Origin: CAVQLX01 sp963811605
GTDB lineage: Bacteria > Desulfobacterota > Binatia > DP-6
Assembly: GCA_963811605.1 (NCBI GenBank)
Contig: CAWESA010000022.1
Span: 155,884 to 219,883, forward strand
DNA length: 64,000 nucleotides
Direction of reading: 5' to 3'
Shown: piece after piece, positions 44,575 to 53,171 of the stretch
How the letters are laid out: every line of letters begins with the position of its first letter
How positions within the stretch are numbered: position 1 is the first letter of the stretch
Made by a program: the position numbers and the translations under genes
Notes under the pieces: generated by a model
Told to the model about the DNA's origin: nothing
The model's database searches: none
Seen by the model: only the letters and a program-made list of their open reading frames with translations

Positions 44575-47124
44575 ATGGCGGACGCCTTTCCCACCACGCC
44601 ACGAGCGCGTACCCGGATTCGCCTCGCCGCCGCCGTCATCGGGCTCGTCGCCGTGGTGCTCGCCGTCCGGACCACGATCACCTCGAGCGCGTGGGTGGGC
44701 CGGCCGTTCCCCGGCTTCATGGTGCTCGACAACGGGGTGATCGCCTCGGTCGGCCTCCCGGACTGGTCCGGCTCCGGCGTGCCCGACCTGTACCAGAGCG
44801 AGATCCGCTCCGTGGATGGTCGGCCGATGGGCTCGACCGCGTCGCTCTACGCGTACGTCGAGTCGCTGCCCGTCGGGACTCCCGTGCGCTACCAGTTGCG
44901 GCGCGGCGGTCGCGACAGCGAGGTGATGGTGCCGTCCCAGCGCTTCGGCCTCCGCGACTGGTTCCTGCTGTTCGGCCCCTTTCTGCTGAACGGCTTGACG
45001 TACGTGCCGGCCGCGCTCGTCGTCCTGGTGTTGCGCCCCGGGGCGCTCGGCTGGGCGTTCGTGTCGTTCGCGGTCAGCTGGGCGCTCTTCCTGCTCACGG
45101 CCATGGACCTGTACGGACCGGCGACGTTCTTCCGCCTGCACGCCGCCGCCGAGACCCTCGTGCCCCCCTCGGTGGTGCAGCTGGCGCTCCTGTTCCCGCA
45201 GCCGCATCGCTGGGCGCGCTGGCGCTGGCTCGCGTATCCGCCGTCGCTCGCCATCCTGATCCTCTACGAGCGCTTCCTCTACACGCCGGCGGTGTACTCC
45301 GTCCTGCTCGAGATCAACATGGCGCTGCTCGGCCTGGCGCCGCTGGTGCTCGTCGGCCGGCTGATCCCCGAGTACCAGCACGGGCGCTCCGCGCTCGCCC
45401 GCCAGCGTGCGCGGATCGTGACGCTGGGGGTGCTGCTCGGCTTCGCGCTCCCCGGGGCGCTCGCCCTGACCTTCGTGGCCTTCGGGGGCCGGCTCGCCAA
45501 CTCGCTCGGGACTCTCACGCCGGTCGTGTTTCCGATCGCGGTCGCCTATGCGATTGTCAAACACGATCTCTTCGAACTCGACGCGATGGTGAAGCGCGGC
45601 GCGTACTACCTCTTGCTCACGGGTGCGGTGGCCGTCGTGTACGCAGGGGCCATCGCGCTGTTCAATCTGGCGCTGCCCGGTGGCATCACCGGCTCGGCCC
45701 TCTTCCCGATCCTCTTCACCCTCGCCGTGCTCCTGCTCTTCGATCCCCTGCGGACCTTCCTCCAGAGCTTCGTCGATCGCGTCTTCTTCCGCACCAGCTA
45801 TGACGGTGCGCAGGTGCTCGAAGCGGTCGGTGCCGAGCTGGCGTCGGCCCTCACCCGCGACCACATCGCGCGGTTGGTGCGCAACGGCGTGGAGGGAGCC
45901 ATCCCCAACGCCCGTACGCGGCTGTTCGTGGGAAGCGCCGCCGAGGGCCTCGAGGAGGTCGGCGGAGTCGTCACCGTGCCCATGGTCCTCGTGCCGTTCC
46001 TGTCATCCGGTCGCGTGCTCACCGCCTTCGACTCCGCGGAGAGCTACCCGGACGCCGCCACTCCGGGGAAGGTGCGCGACGCGCTCGGCGCCCTCGAGGC
46101 CCAGGTGGCGATTCCGCTCTCTCTCCACGGCTCGCTGATCGGGCTGCTGACGGCGGGCGCCAAGCGCTCCGGACTGTTCTACACCGCCGGGGACGCGGCC
46201 TTCCTGCGCGCGCTCGCGCACCAGGCCGCCATCGCGCTCCAGAACGCGGCCTCGTACGAGGAGCTGGTGGCGCTGAACGCCACGCTCGAGGAGCGCGTGA
46301 CGGAGCGCACCGCCCAGCTCGAGGCGACCAATCACGATCTCGCGGCGGCGCTCGACGGGCTGCAGCAGGCGCAGGTGCAGCTGGTCCAGTCCGAGAAGAT
46401 GGCGTCGCTCGGCCGGCTGGTGGCCGGGGTCGCGCACGAGATCAACAACCCCGTGAGCTTCATCGCCACGAGCGTCGCGCCGCTCCGCCGCCGGCTCGCG
46501 CGGGCGGCCTCCGCCGCGCCCGACGACGTGCGCCGGATCCTCGACGAGGCCGGCGAGATCGTGGGCGTGATGGCGCGTGGCGCGGAGCGCACCACCGCCA
46601 TCGTGCAGGACCTGCGCAGCTTCTCGCGTCTGGGTGAGTCGACGCGCAAGCTGGTGGACCTGCACGACGGCCTGGACACGACGCTCCGACTCCTGGAGCC
46701 GCGCTGGCGCGACCGCATCGTCGTGCATCGCGACTACGCCGACATGCCGCTGGTCGAGTGCGATCCCGGACAGATGAACCAGGTGTTCATGAACGTCCTG
46801 GCGAACGCCTGCGACGCCGTCGGCGAGCGCGGGAACATCTGGATCTCGACCCGCTGCGACGGCGACCTGGTCGAGGTCCGGATCCGCGACGACGGACCCG
46901 GCATCGCGCCCGACGTGCAGGAGCACATCTTCGATCCGTTCTTCACCACCAAGGACGTCGGCCGTGGCACCGGGCTGGGCCTGGCGATCAGCCACCAGGT
47001 GGTGACCGCGCATGGCGGCCGGATCGACGTCGAGAGCGCGCCCGGCGCCGGCGCCACCGTGCGCATCAGCATCCCGGCGGGGCAGGCGCGGTCACTTGAC
47101 ACCGTCGCGAGCGTGGGCCGATAG
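44575..47124 (+). CDS. Membrane sensor histidine kinase with PDZ-like N-terminal domain
   Basis: 849 residues. A first TM segment (~15-35) is followed by an extracytoplasmic PDZ-like region (~40-125: FPGFMVLDNGVIASVG, EIRSVDGRPMGSTASLYAYV) and a bundle of about seven TM segments (~130-400). A GAF-like domain (~425-560) and coiled coil lead to the HisKA phosphoacceptor VAHEINNPVSF (His621) and an ATPase domain with MNVLANACDAVGE, DDGPGI and GTGLGLAIS. The response regulator starts 11 bases later. The kinase at 53143 has the same N-terminal architecture. Confidence 0.9.
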   Translation: MADAFPTTPRARTRIRLAAAVIGLVAVVLAVRTTITSSAWVGRPFPGFMVLDNGVIASVGLPDWSGSGVPDLYQSEIRSVDGRPMGSTASLYAYVESLPVGTPVRYQLRRGGRDSEVMVPSQRFGLRDWFLLFGPFLLNGLTYVPAALVVLVLRPGALGWAFVSFAVSWALFLLTAMDLYGPATFFRLHAAAETLVPPSVVQLALLFPQPHRWARWRWLAYPPSLAILILYERFLYTPAVYSVLLEINMALLGLAPLVLVGRLIPEYQHGRSALARQRARIVTLGVLLGFALPGALALTFVAFGGRLANSLGTLTPVVFPIAVAYAIVKHDLFELDAMVKRGAYYLLLTGAVAVVYAGAIALFNLALPGGITGSALFPILFTLAVLLLFDPLRTFLQSFVDRVFFRTSYDGAQVLEAVGAELASALTRDHIARLVRNGVEGAIPNARTRLFVGSAAEGLEEVGGVVTVPMVLVPFLSSGRVLTAFDSAESYPDAATPGKVRDALGALEAQVAIPLSLHGSLIGLLTAGAKRSGLFYTAGDAAFLRALAHQAAIALQNAASYEELVALNATLEERVTERTAQLEATNHDLAAALDGLQQAQVQLVQSEKMASLGRLVAGVAHEINNPVSFIATSVAPLRRRLARAASAAPDDVRRILDEAGEIVGVMARGAERTTAIVQDLRSFSRLGESTRKLVDLHDGLDTTLRLLEPRWRDRIVVHRDYADMPLVECDPGQMNQVFMNVLANACDAVGERGNIWISTRCDGDLVEVRIRDDGPGIAPDVQEHIFDPFFTTKDVGRGTGLGLAISHQVVTAHGGRIDVESAPGAGATVRISIPAGQARSLDTVASVGR

Positions 47125-47135
47125 GAAGCCGCCAC

Positions 47136-48542
<1,407 letters not shown>

Positions 48543-48551
48543 ACGGTCCGC

Positions 48552-49847
48552 TCACGCGGCCCCCACCACCAGCGCCGTCGTGTTGCCGCCGAACCCGTGC
48601 GCCGTCACCAGCGCGGTGCGCACCGGGATGCGGCGCTCGCGGCCGCGCACGACGTCGAGATCGCACTCCGGATCGAGCTCGTCGCAGTTGACGGTGGGCG
48701 GGACGACCCCGTCGCGCACCGTGAGGAGCGCGGCGGTGGTCTGCAGCACGCCCGCCGCGGCGAGCGCGTGGCCGAGGGCTCCCTTGATGGAGCTGACCAC
48801 GGGACGGTGTGCTCCTCCACACAGGGCGTGGAGGGCGCGCAGCTCGGCGAGGTCGGTCATGGGCACGCCCGGCGCATGGGCGCTCACGTGATCGAGGTCG
48901 CCGGGCGTCAGGTCGGCCTCCGCCAGCGCCGACCGCGCGGCGAGCAGGAACGCGCGCCCGCTCGGGCTCTGGTCGCCGACGTAGGTGGGTCGATCGCGGC
49001 CGGCGCCGCAGCCGAGCAGCTCGCCGTAGAGGCGTGCGCCCCGGGCGAGCGCCCGATCACGTTCCTCGAGCACGAGCATGGCGCCGGCCTCACCGAGCAC
49101 GAAGCCGCCGCGCCGGCGGTCGAAGGGGCGCGACGCGCTCCGGGGAGTGTCGTTGCTCTCGGCCAGGACGCCGGAGCGGGCGAAGCCGGCGAACAGGATC
49201 GGCGTGAGGGGCGCGTCGGCGCCGCCGACGACGGCGACGTCGAGCGCTCCGGCGGCGATCTGCCGCGCGCCCGCGACGACGGCGTCGAGTCCCGCGGGAC
49301 ACTCCGAGCTGAGGGTGACGATGGGTCCCAGGATGCCGAACTCGCTCGCGGCCATGGCGGAGGCGGAGTGCGGCGAGAGCGCGAAAGGCAGGGTGCGGTG
49401 AACTCCCCCAGGCCCGTGCTCCCGGAACAGCGCCCCCTGGTCCTCGCCGACCTGGGCCGGTCCTGCCGAGGTGCCGAGGAAGAGCCCGGCGGTCAGTGAC
49501 GCCAGCGCGTCGCCGCGCAATCCGGAGTCCTCGACCGCCAGGCGGGCGGCGGTGATGGTGAGCTGGCAGAATCGGCTGGCGGTACGCGCCTTCAGCGCGG
49601 TCATGAACTGGCGGGGTCGGAAGTCGGGCACCTCGGCCGCGATGCGCACGGGGTAGGCGCTGACGTCGAAGCGCGTGATGGGCTGGACCGCCGACTCGCC
49701 GCGCCGCAGCGCCGACCACAGCCGATCCGTTCCGATGCCGGAGGGTGCGACGATGCCGATCCCGGTGACGACGATGCGACGTGCGGTCTCCGCCGGAATG
49801 CTCGTCCGCCGCGTAGCCGATGAGCGTTCCTCGACGATGGGTTCCAT
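48552..49847 (-). CDS. Beta-ketoacyl synthase, FabF-like
   Basis: 431-residue thiolase-fold condensing enzyme. It starts with the family's RRIVVTGIGIVAPSGIG after 22 residues. The triad is present: Cys in TLSSECPAGLDAV (the usual xTACATGxxA is changed), His in DHVSAHAPGVPMTD (usually NAHGTSTPxND) and His in KGALGHALAAAG with the preceding Lys. So the enzyme is likely active but the nucleophile loop is divergent, which suggests a specialised chain or a secondary-metabolite role. No acyl carrier protein or fab genes are nearby. The 10-base gap to the response regulator is convergent. Confidence 0.83.
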   Translation of the reverse strand: MEPIVEERSSATRRTSIPAETARRIVVTGIGIVAPSGIGTDRLWSALRRGESAVQPITRFDVSAYPVRIAAEVPDFRPRQFMTALKARTASRFCQLTITAARLAVEDSGLRGDALASLTAGLFLGTSAGPAQVGEDQGALFREHGPGGVHRTLPFALSPHSASAMAASEFGILGPIVTLSSECPAGLDAVVAGARQIAAGALDVAVVGGADAPLTPILFAGFARSGVLAESNDTPRSASRPFDRRRGGFVLGEAGAMLVLEERDRALARGARLYGELLGCGAGRDRPTYVGDQSPSGRAFLLAARSALAEADLTPGDLDHVSAHAPGVPMTDLAELRALHALCGGAHRPVVSSIKGALGHALAAAGVLQTTAALLTVRDGVVPPTVNCDELDPECDLDVVRGRERRIPVRTALVTAHGFGGNTTALVVGAA

Positions 49848-49860
49848 CACCGACCACTCT

Positions 49861-49876
49861 TGCAACCGATGTGCCC
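49861..49876 (-). promoter_or_regulatory. Candidate sigma-54 promoter of the ketoacyl synthase gene
   Basis: On the minus strand GGGCAC-ATCGG-TTGCA: -24 box 49876-49871, -12 box 49865-49861, GG and GC ten bases apart. One mismatch to consensus (G for the leading T). Transcription would start near 49850, only three bases before the ATG at 49847, so the mRNA would be leaderless or the translation start lies elsewhere; this weakens the call. Confidence 0.55.
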
Positions 49877-49918
49877 CGCGCCGCACCCCTGTCGCGCAAC
49901 GGCTAGCGCGATATCCTT

Positions 49919-50094
49919 GGGAACCCGCGTTCCCAGCGGCATGGCGCAGGCTGGGTCCGCCGGTTCCCCATCGACGTCCGGAGTCGCCCGGCGCGAGGGA
50001 TCGATCTTCGGGCCGAGGAGTCCGAGCCTCGAGGGAGCGGCGGGAAGTGGGAACGCTGGTTCCCTGGTACAGGGAACCGGGAACGCCGGTTCCC
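49919..50094. repeat. Array of GGGAAC-N4-GTTCCC palindromes
   Basis: Perfect 6-bp-arm dyads at 49919-49934 (GGGAACCCGCGTTCCC), 50049-50064 (GGGAACGCTGGTTCCC) and 50079-50094 (GGGAACGCCGGTTCCC), plus a degenerate copy at 49953-49968 (GGGTCCGCCGGTTCCC). GTTCCCTG (50059-50066) and CAGGGAAC (50070-50077) also form an inverted pair. The array lies 70 to 245 bases upstream of the candidate sigma-54 start and next to an NtrC-type regulator, as activator sites would. A REP-like mobile palindrome is the alternative. The rest of the 430-bp gap 49848-50277 holds the hairpin at 50176 and no gene. Confidence 0.75.
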
Positions 50095-50175
50095 ATGTGG
50101 CATCGAATGAGCCCACATGCCCCCGACGAGCGCATCCTGCCGAGGGGCGGCACACGCGTTGCTTTTCAGGGAAAC

Positions 50176-50269
50176 TCGCGCCTGCCGCGGAGCCCGTCCG
50201 GGATAAAAACGAGCCGCCCCCGGCCCGTTCCCTCCCCGGATTCCCGGACGGGCTCCGGGGCAGGCGCGA
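50176..50269. terminator. Large near-perfect hairpin after the second lnt gene
   Basis: Arms of 28 bases (50176-50203 and 50242-50269) are complementary except at one position and flank a 38-base loop. The stem begins nine bases after the lnt stop on the minus strand, so it may stop or stabilise that transcript. No U-run follows the stem, so intrinsic termination is uncertain. The GC-rich 27-bp pairing is much longer than a normal terminator. Confidence 0.55.
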
Positions 50270-50277
50270 ACGGTGTC

Positions 50278-51795
50278 TCAGGATCGCGCGCCCGGACGCC
50301 GGGCCAGCGCGAGACCGCCGGCCGAAAAGCCCGTCACGATGGCGGCGAAGAGGTCGCCGACACGCTCGTAGGGTGTGCTCCCGCTCCGTCGCGGGACGGA
50401 AACCGTCCATGCATCGCGACGCTGGGCGGGAAAGCGTGCCACGATCCGGCCGGACGGGCCGATCAGCGCGGTGATCCCGGTGTTGGTCGCGCGTGCCAGC
50501 GCGCGACGGAACTCCACGGCGCGGAAGACCGTGATCGCGAAGTGCTGCTCGAGGCCCGCGCCGGTGCCGAACCAGGCGTCGTTGGAGATGTTGATCAGCA
50601 GCTCCGCGCCGCCGCGTACCAGATCGCGTGCGAGGTCCGGGTAGATCGCCTCGAAGCAGATCAACACCCCGAACGGTGCGGGCTGCTCGAAGACGGTCGC
50701 CGTGCGGCCCGGGGTGTAGTCGCCGGGAGCATCGAAGCGCCAGCCGAACGCCGGCACGCGGGGCAGCGGGGCGTACTCCGCGAAGGGGACGAGGCGGCGC
50801 TTGTCGTAGCTCGCGACCACGCGGCCGTCCGCGTCGAGCAGGTAGGCGGCGTTGAAGAACTCTGCCCGCCCGGGGGCGGGCTGCGCGAAGCGCGGGCCGC
50901 CGAGCAGGAGGTGCGGCCCGTCTGGGCCGAGCAGCCGCGAAATCGATGTGGCGAAGCGCGCGTTGGGATCGAGCAGAAAGCTGATTGCGTTCTCGGACCA
51001 CACGACGAGCGCGGGGCGGTCGGCGAGCACACGGCGGGTAGCGTCGACATAGGCGGCGAAGGACGCATCGGCGCGGCCGGGGTCGGCTCGCCACGCGTTC
51101 GGCACCGCGCCCTGGACGAGTGCGACGCGGAGCGTCTCGCCGCCGTCGCGTTCCCGGCCGAGTCGGAGGACGCCGTATCCCGTCCAACATCCGAGCACGA
51201 CGAGTGCCGTCATCGCGGCGGCGTGCGGTGCGCGCGACACCTCCGCGGCGCAGCCCGCGAGCGCGACGCAGGCGAACGACACCGCGTACACGCCGCCGAC
51301 GTCCGCGAGCTGGAGCCACAGCGGCTGCGCCCAGAGCGCGTGCCCCAGGAGGTCCCAGGGAGCCCCGCCCAGGATGCGCGAGCGCAGCAGCTCGAGCCCC
51401 GTCCACAGGCCGGCGGTCGTGACGACGCGCGCGATGGGACCGTGCAGCCCCTCGAGGCGTCGTACGCCGAGGGCGAAGGCAGCGGTCGGCAGCGCGTGGA
51501 ACACCTGGCCCACCAGCGTGGCAAAGAGGATCGCCGCGATGGGCCCCTGCCGGAAGTAGTCGAGGGTCGCGGCCGTGATCCACGGCGTGACCGCGATGCC
51601 CGACGCGATCGTGCCGGCGATCCATCCGTAGAGCGTGGCTCCGCCGGGCGTTGCGACGCGCGCCGCCACGATGAGCGGCGCCGGGGCCACGAATGCCAGG
51701 AACCACAGTCCCGCGGGCGCGAAGCAAAGCCCGTGCAGCACGCCGGCGAGCGCGGCCAGCACGAGGCCGCGCGAAGTCACTTGTGGCCCGGGCAT
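50278..51795 (-). CDS. lnt: Apolipoprotein N-acyltransferase, paralog 2
   Basis: 505 residues with the standard Lnt layout: about seven TM segments (~8-220) and the nitrilase-like domain carrying Glu in VVWSENAIS, Lys in ASYDKRRLVPFAEYAPL and Cys in GVLICFEAIYPD, then NISNDAWFG. The motif after the catalytic Lys (KRRLVPFAEY) is canonical, unlike the first copy at 42989. This is the better candidate for the housekeeping enzyme. It is divergent from the radical SAM gene with 26 bases between their starts. Confidence 0.93.
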   Translation of the reverse strand: MPGPQVTSRGLVLAALAGVLHGLCFAPAGLWFLAFVAPAPLIVAARVATPGGATLYGWIAGTIASGIAVTPWITAATLDYFRQGPIAAILFATLVGQVFHALPTAAFALGVRRLEGLHGPIARVVTTAGLWTGLELLRSRILGGAPWDLLGHALWAQPLWLQLADVGGVYAVSFACVALAGCAAEVSRAPHAAAMTALVVLGCWTGYGVLRLGRERDGGETLRVALVQGAVPNAWRADPGRADASFAAYVDATRRVLADRPALVVWSENAISFLLDPNARFATSISRLLGPDGPHLLLGGPRFAQPAPGRAEFFNAAYLLDADGRVVASYDKRRLVPFAEYAPLPRVPAFGWRFDAPGDYTPGRTATVFEQPAPFGVLICFEAIYPDLARDLVRGGAELLINISNDAWFGTGAGLEQHFAITVFRAVEFRRALARATNTGITALIGPSGRIVARFPAQRRDAWTVSVPRRSGSTPYERVGDLFAAIVTGFSAGGLALARRPGARS

Positions 51796-51821
51796 GCCAC
51801 CTGTTACCTCGGGACCCGAGG

Positions 51822-53171
51822 ATGCCCAACCTGCTCCTCATCTGGCCGCGGACACGGGACTTCCCGATCTACGAGCGGCTGATCCCGACGCTCACCATCC
51901 CGTATCTCGCCGGGCTCACGCCGCCGCACTGGTGCGTCCGGTTCGCCGACGACAACTACGGCGAGGTGGACCAGGCCTCGACGCCCGACCTGGTCGCCAT
52001 CAGCGTCAACACCATGTCGGCACACCGCGCCTACGCGCTGGCCGACTGCTTTCGCGCCCGCGGCATCCGCGTGGTGCTCGGAGGCTGGCACGTGACCTTC
52101 CGGCCCGACGAGGCCGCAGCGCACGCCGACGCCGTCGTGGTCGGAGAGGCGGACGATACGTGGCCCGACCTCCTGGCCGACGCGGAGCGCGGTGAGCTGC
52201 AACGCCGCTACGTGAGCCGGAACGACACCGACCTCGCCCGCTACCCCGACGTGCAGCGGACGCTGCTCGACGGCCGTCGGTACTTCACCAAGAACCTGGT
52301 GCAGGCGACCCGCGGCTGTCCGTATCGCTGCAGCTTCTGCTCGGTCTCGACCATCAACCCGAAGTATCGCCGCCGGCCGGTCCAGGACGTCGTGGACGAG
52401 GTGCGGCGGCTCGACGGACGCACGCTCTTCTTCATCGACGACAATCTCTTCATCCACCGCGAGTACTCACGGGCGCTGTTCCGCGCCCTGGCGCCCCTCG
52501 CACGGAAATGGGTCGGCGAGGCGTCGATCGACATCGCCGACGACCCCGAGCTGCTCGAGCTCGCCGCGGCGAGTGGCATGACGGGGCTGCTGGTCGGCTT
52601 CGAGTCGGTGATCTCCGACTCGCTGCGCGAGATGAACAAGCACCGCACGAACCAGGCCGACCGCTACCGGCGCCAGATCCACGCCCTCCAGTCCCGCGGC
52701 GTGGGCGTCCTCGCGATGTTCACCTTCGGCTTCGATGGCGACGGTCCTGACGTGTTCGAGCGAACCCTCGCGTTCTGCGGCGAGTCCGACGTCTTCGGCG
52801 CGTCCTTCGGCATCCTGACGCCGTTTCCCGGCACGCCCACGTTCGAACGCCTCGAGGCCGCCGGCCGCATCCGGACCCGCGACTGGCGCCTCTACGATCT
52901 GCAGCACCAGGTCTTCGACCTCCCCGGGTGGGCGCCGGGATCCCTCGAAGCCGGCGTGCGCGACATCGAAGAGCGCTACTACGCCTGGCCCGCGTTCCTG
53001 CGTCGCACGGCGCGCTTGCGGCGCTACCCGGCCCTGCTGCGTCCGGCGAACCTGCTCCTGTACCTGACGGTGAACCTGCAGTACTTCGCGAGCCTGCGCC
53101 GGCGGCGCCGCGGCTTCGCGGTCAACACCGGCGTCCCGACACATGCTCGCCCGCTTCCGGCGGCGCGCTGA
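51822..53171 (+). CDS. B12-binding radical SAM protein
   Basis: 449 residues. The N-terminal cobalamin-binding-like domain (~1-145) includes IRVVLGGWHVTFRPDEA and VVVGEADDTWPDLL; the radical SAM core has the cluster motif CPYRCSFC (residues ~165-175) followed by FFIDDNLFIH and GLLVGFESV. The C-terminus (~370-449) has hydrophobic helices. This BchE/HpnP-like layout is used for methylations and cyclisations of lipids and other molecules; no substrate is evident. Its end overlaps the following kinase gene by 29 bases. Confidence 0.88.
   Translation: MPNLLLIWPRTRDFPIYERLIPTLTIPYLAGLTPPHWCVRFADDNYGEVDQASTPDLVAISVNTMSAHRAYALADCFRARGIRVVLGGWHVTFRPDEAAAHADAVVVGEADDTWPDLLADAERGELQRRYVSRNDTDLARYPDVQRTLLDGRRYFTKNLVQATRGCPYRCSFCSVSTINPKYRRRPVQDVVDEVRRLDGRTLFFIDDNLFIHREYSRALFRALAPLARKWVGEASIDIADDPELLELAAASGMTGLLVGFESVISDSLREMNKHRTNQADRYRRQIHALQSRGVGVLAMFTFGFDGDGPDVFERTLAFCGESDVFGASFGILTPFPGTPTFERLEAAGRIRTRDWRLYDLQHQVFDLPGWAPGSLEAGVRDIEERYYAWPAFLRRTARLRRYPALLRPANLLLYLTVNLQYFASLRRRRRGFAVNTGVPTHARPLPAAR

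Noticed and set aside
49860..50474. A 204-codon plus-strand open frame over the palindrome array
   Set aside because: Translation gives Arg/Pro/Ser-rich sequence with no motif, overlaps the lnt gene and follows the palindromes; it is not coding.
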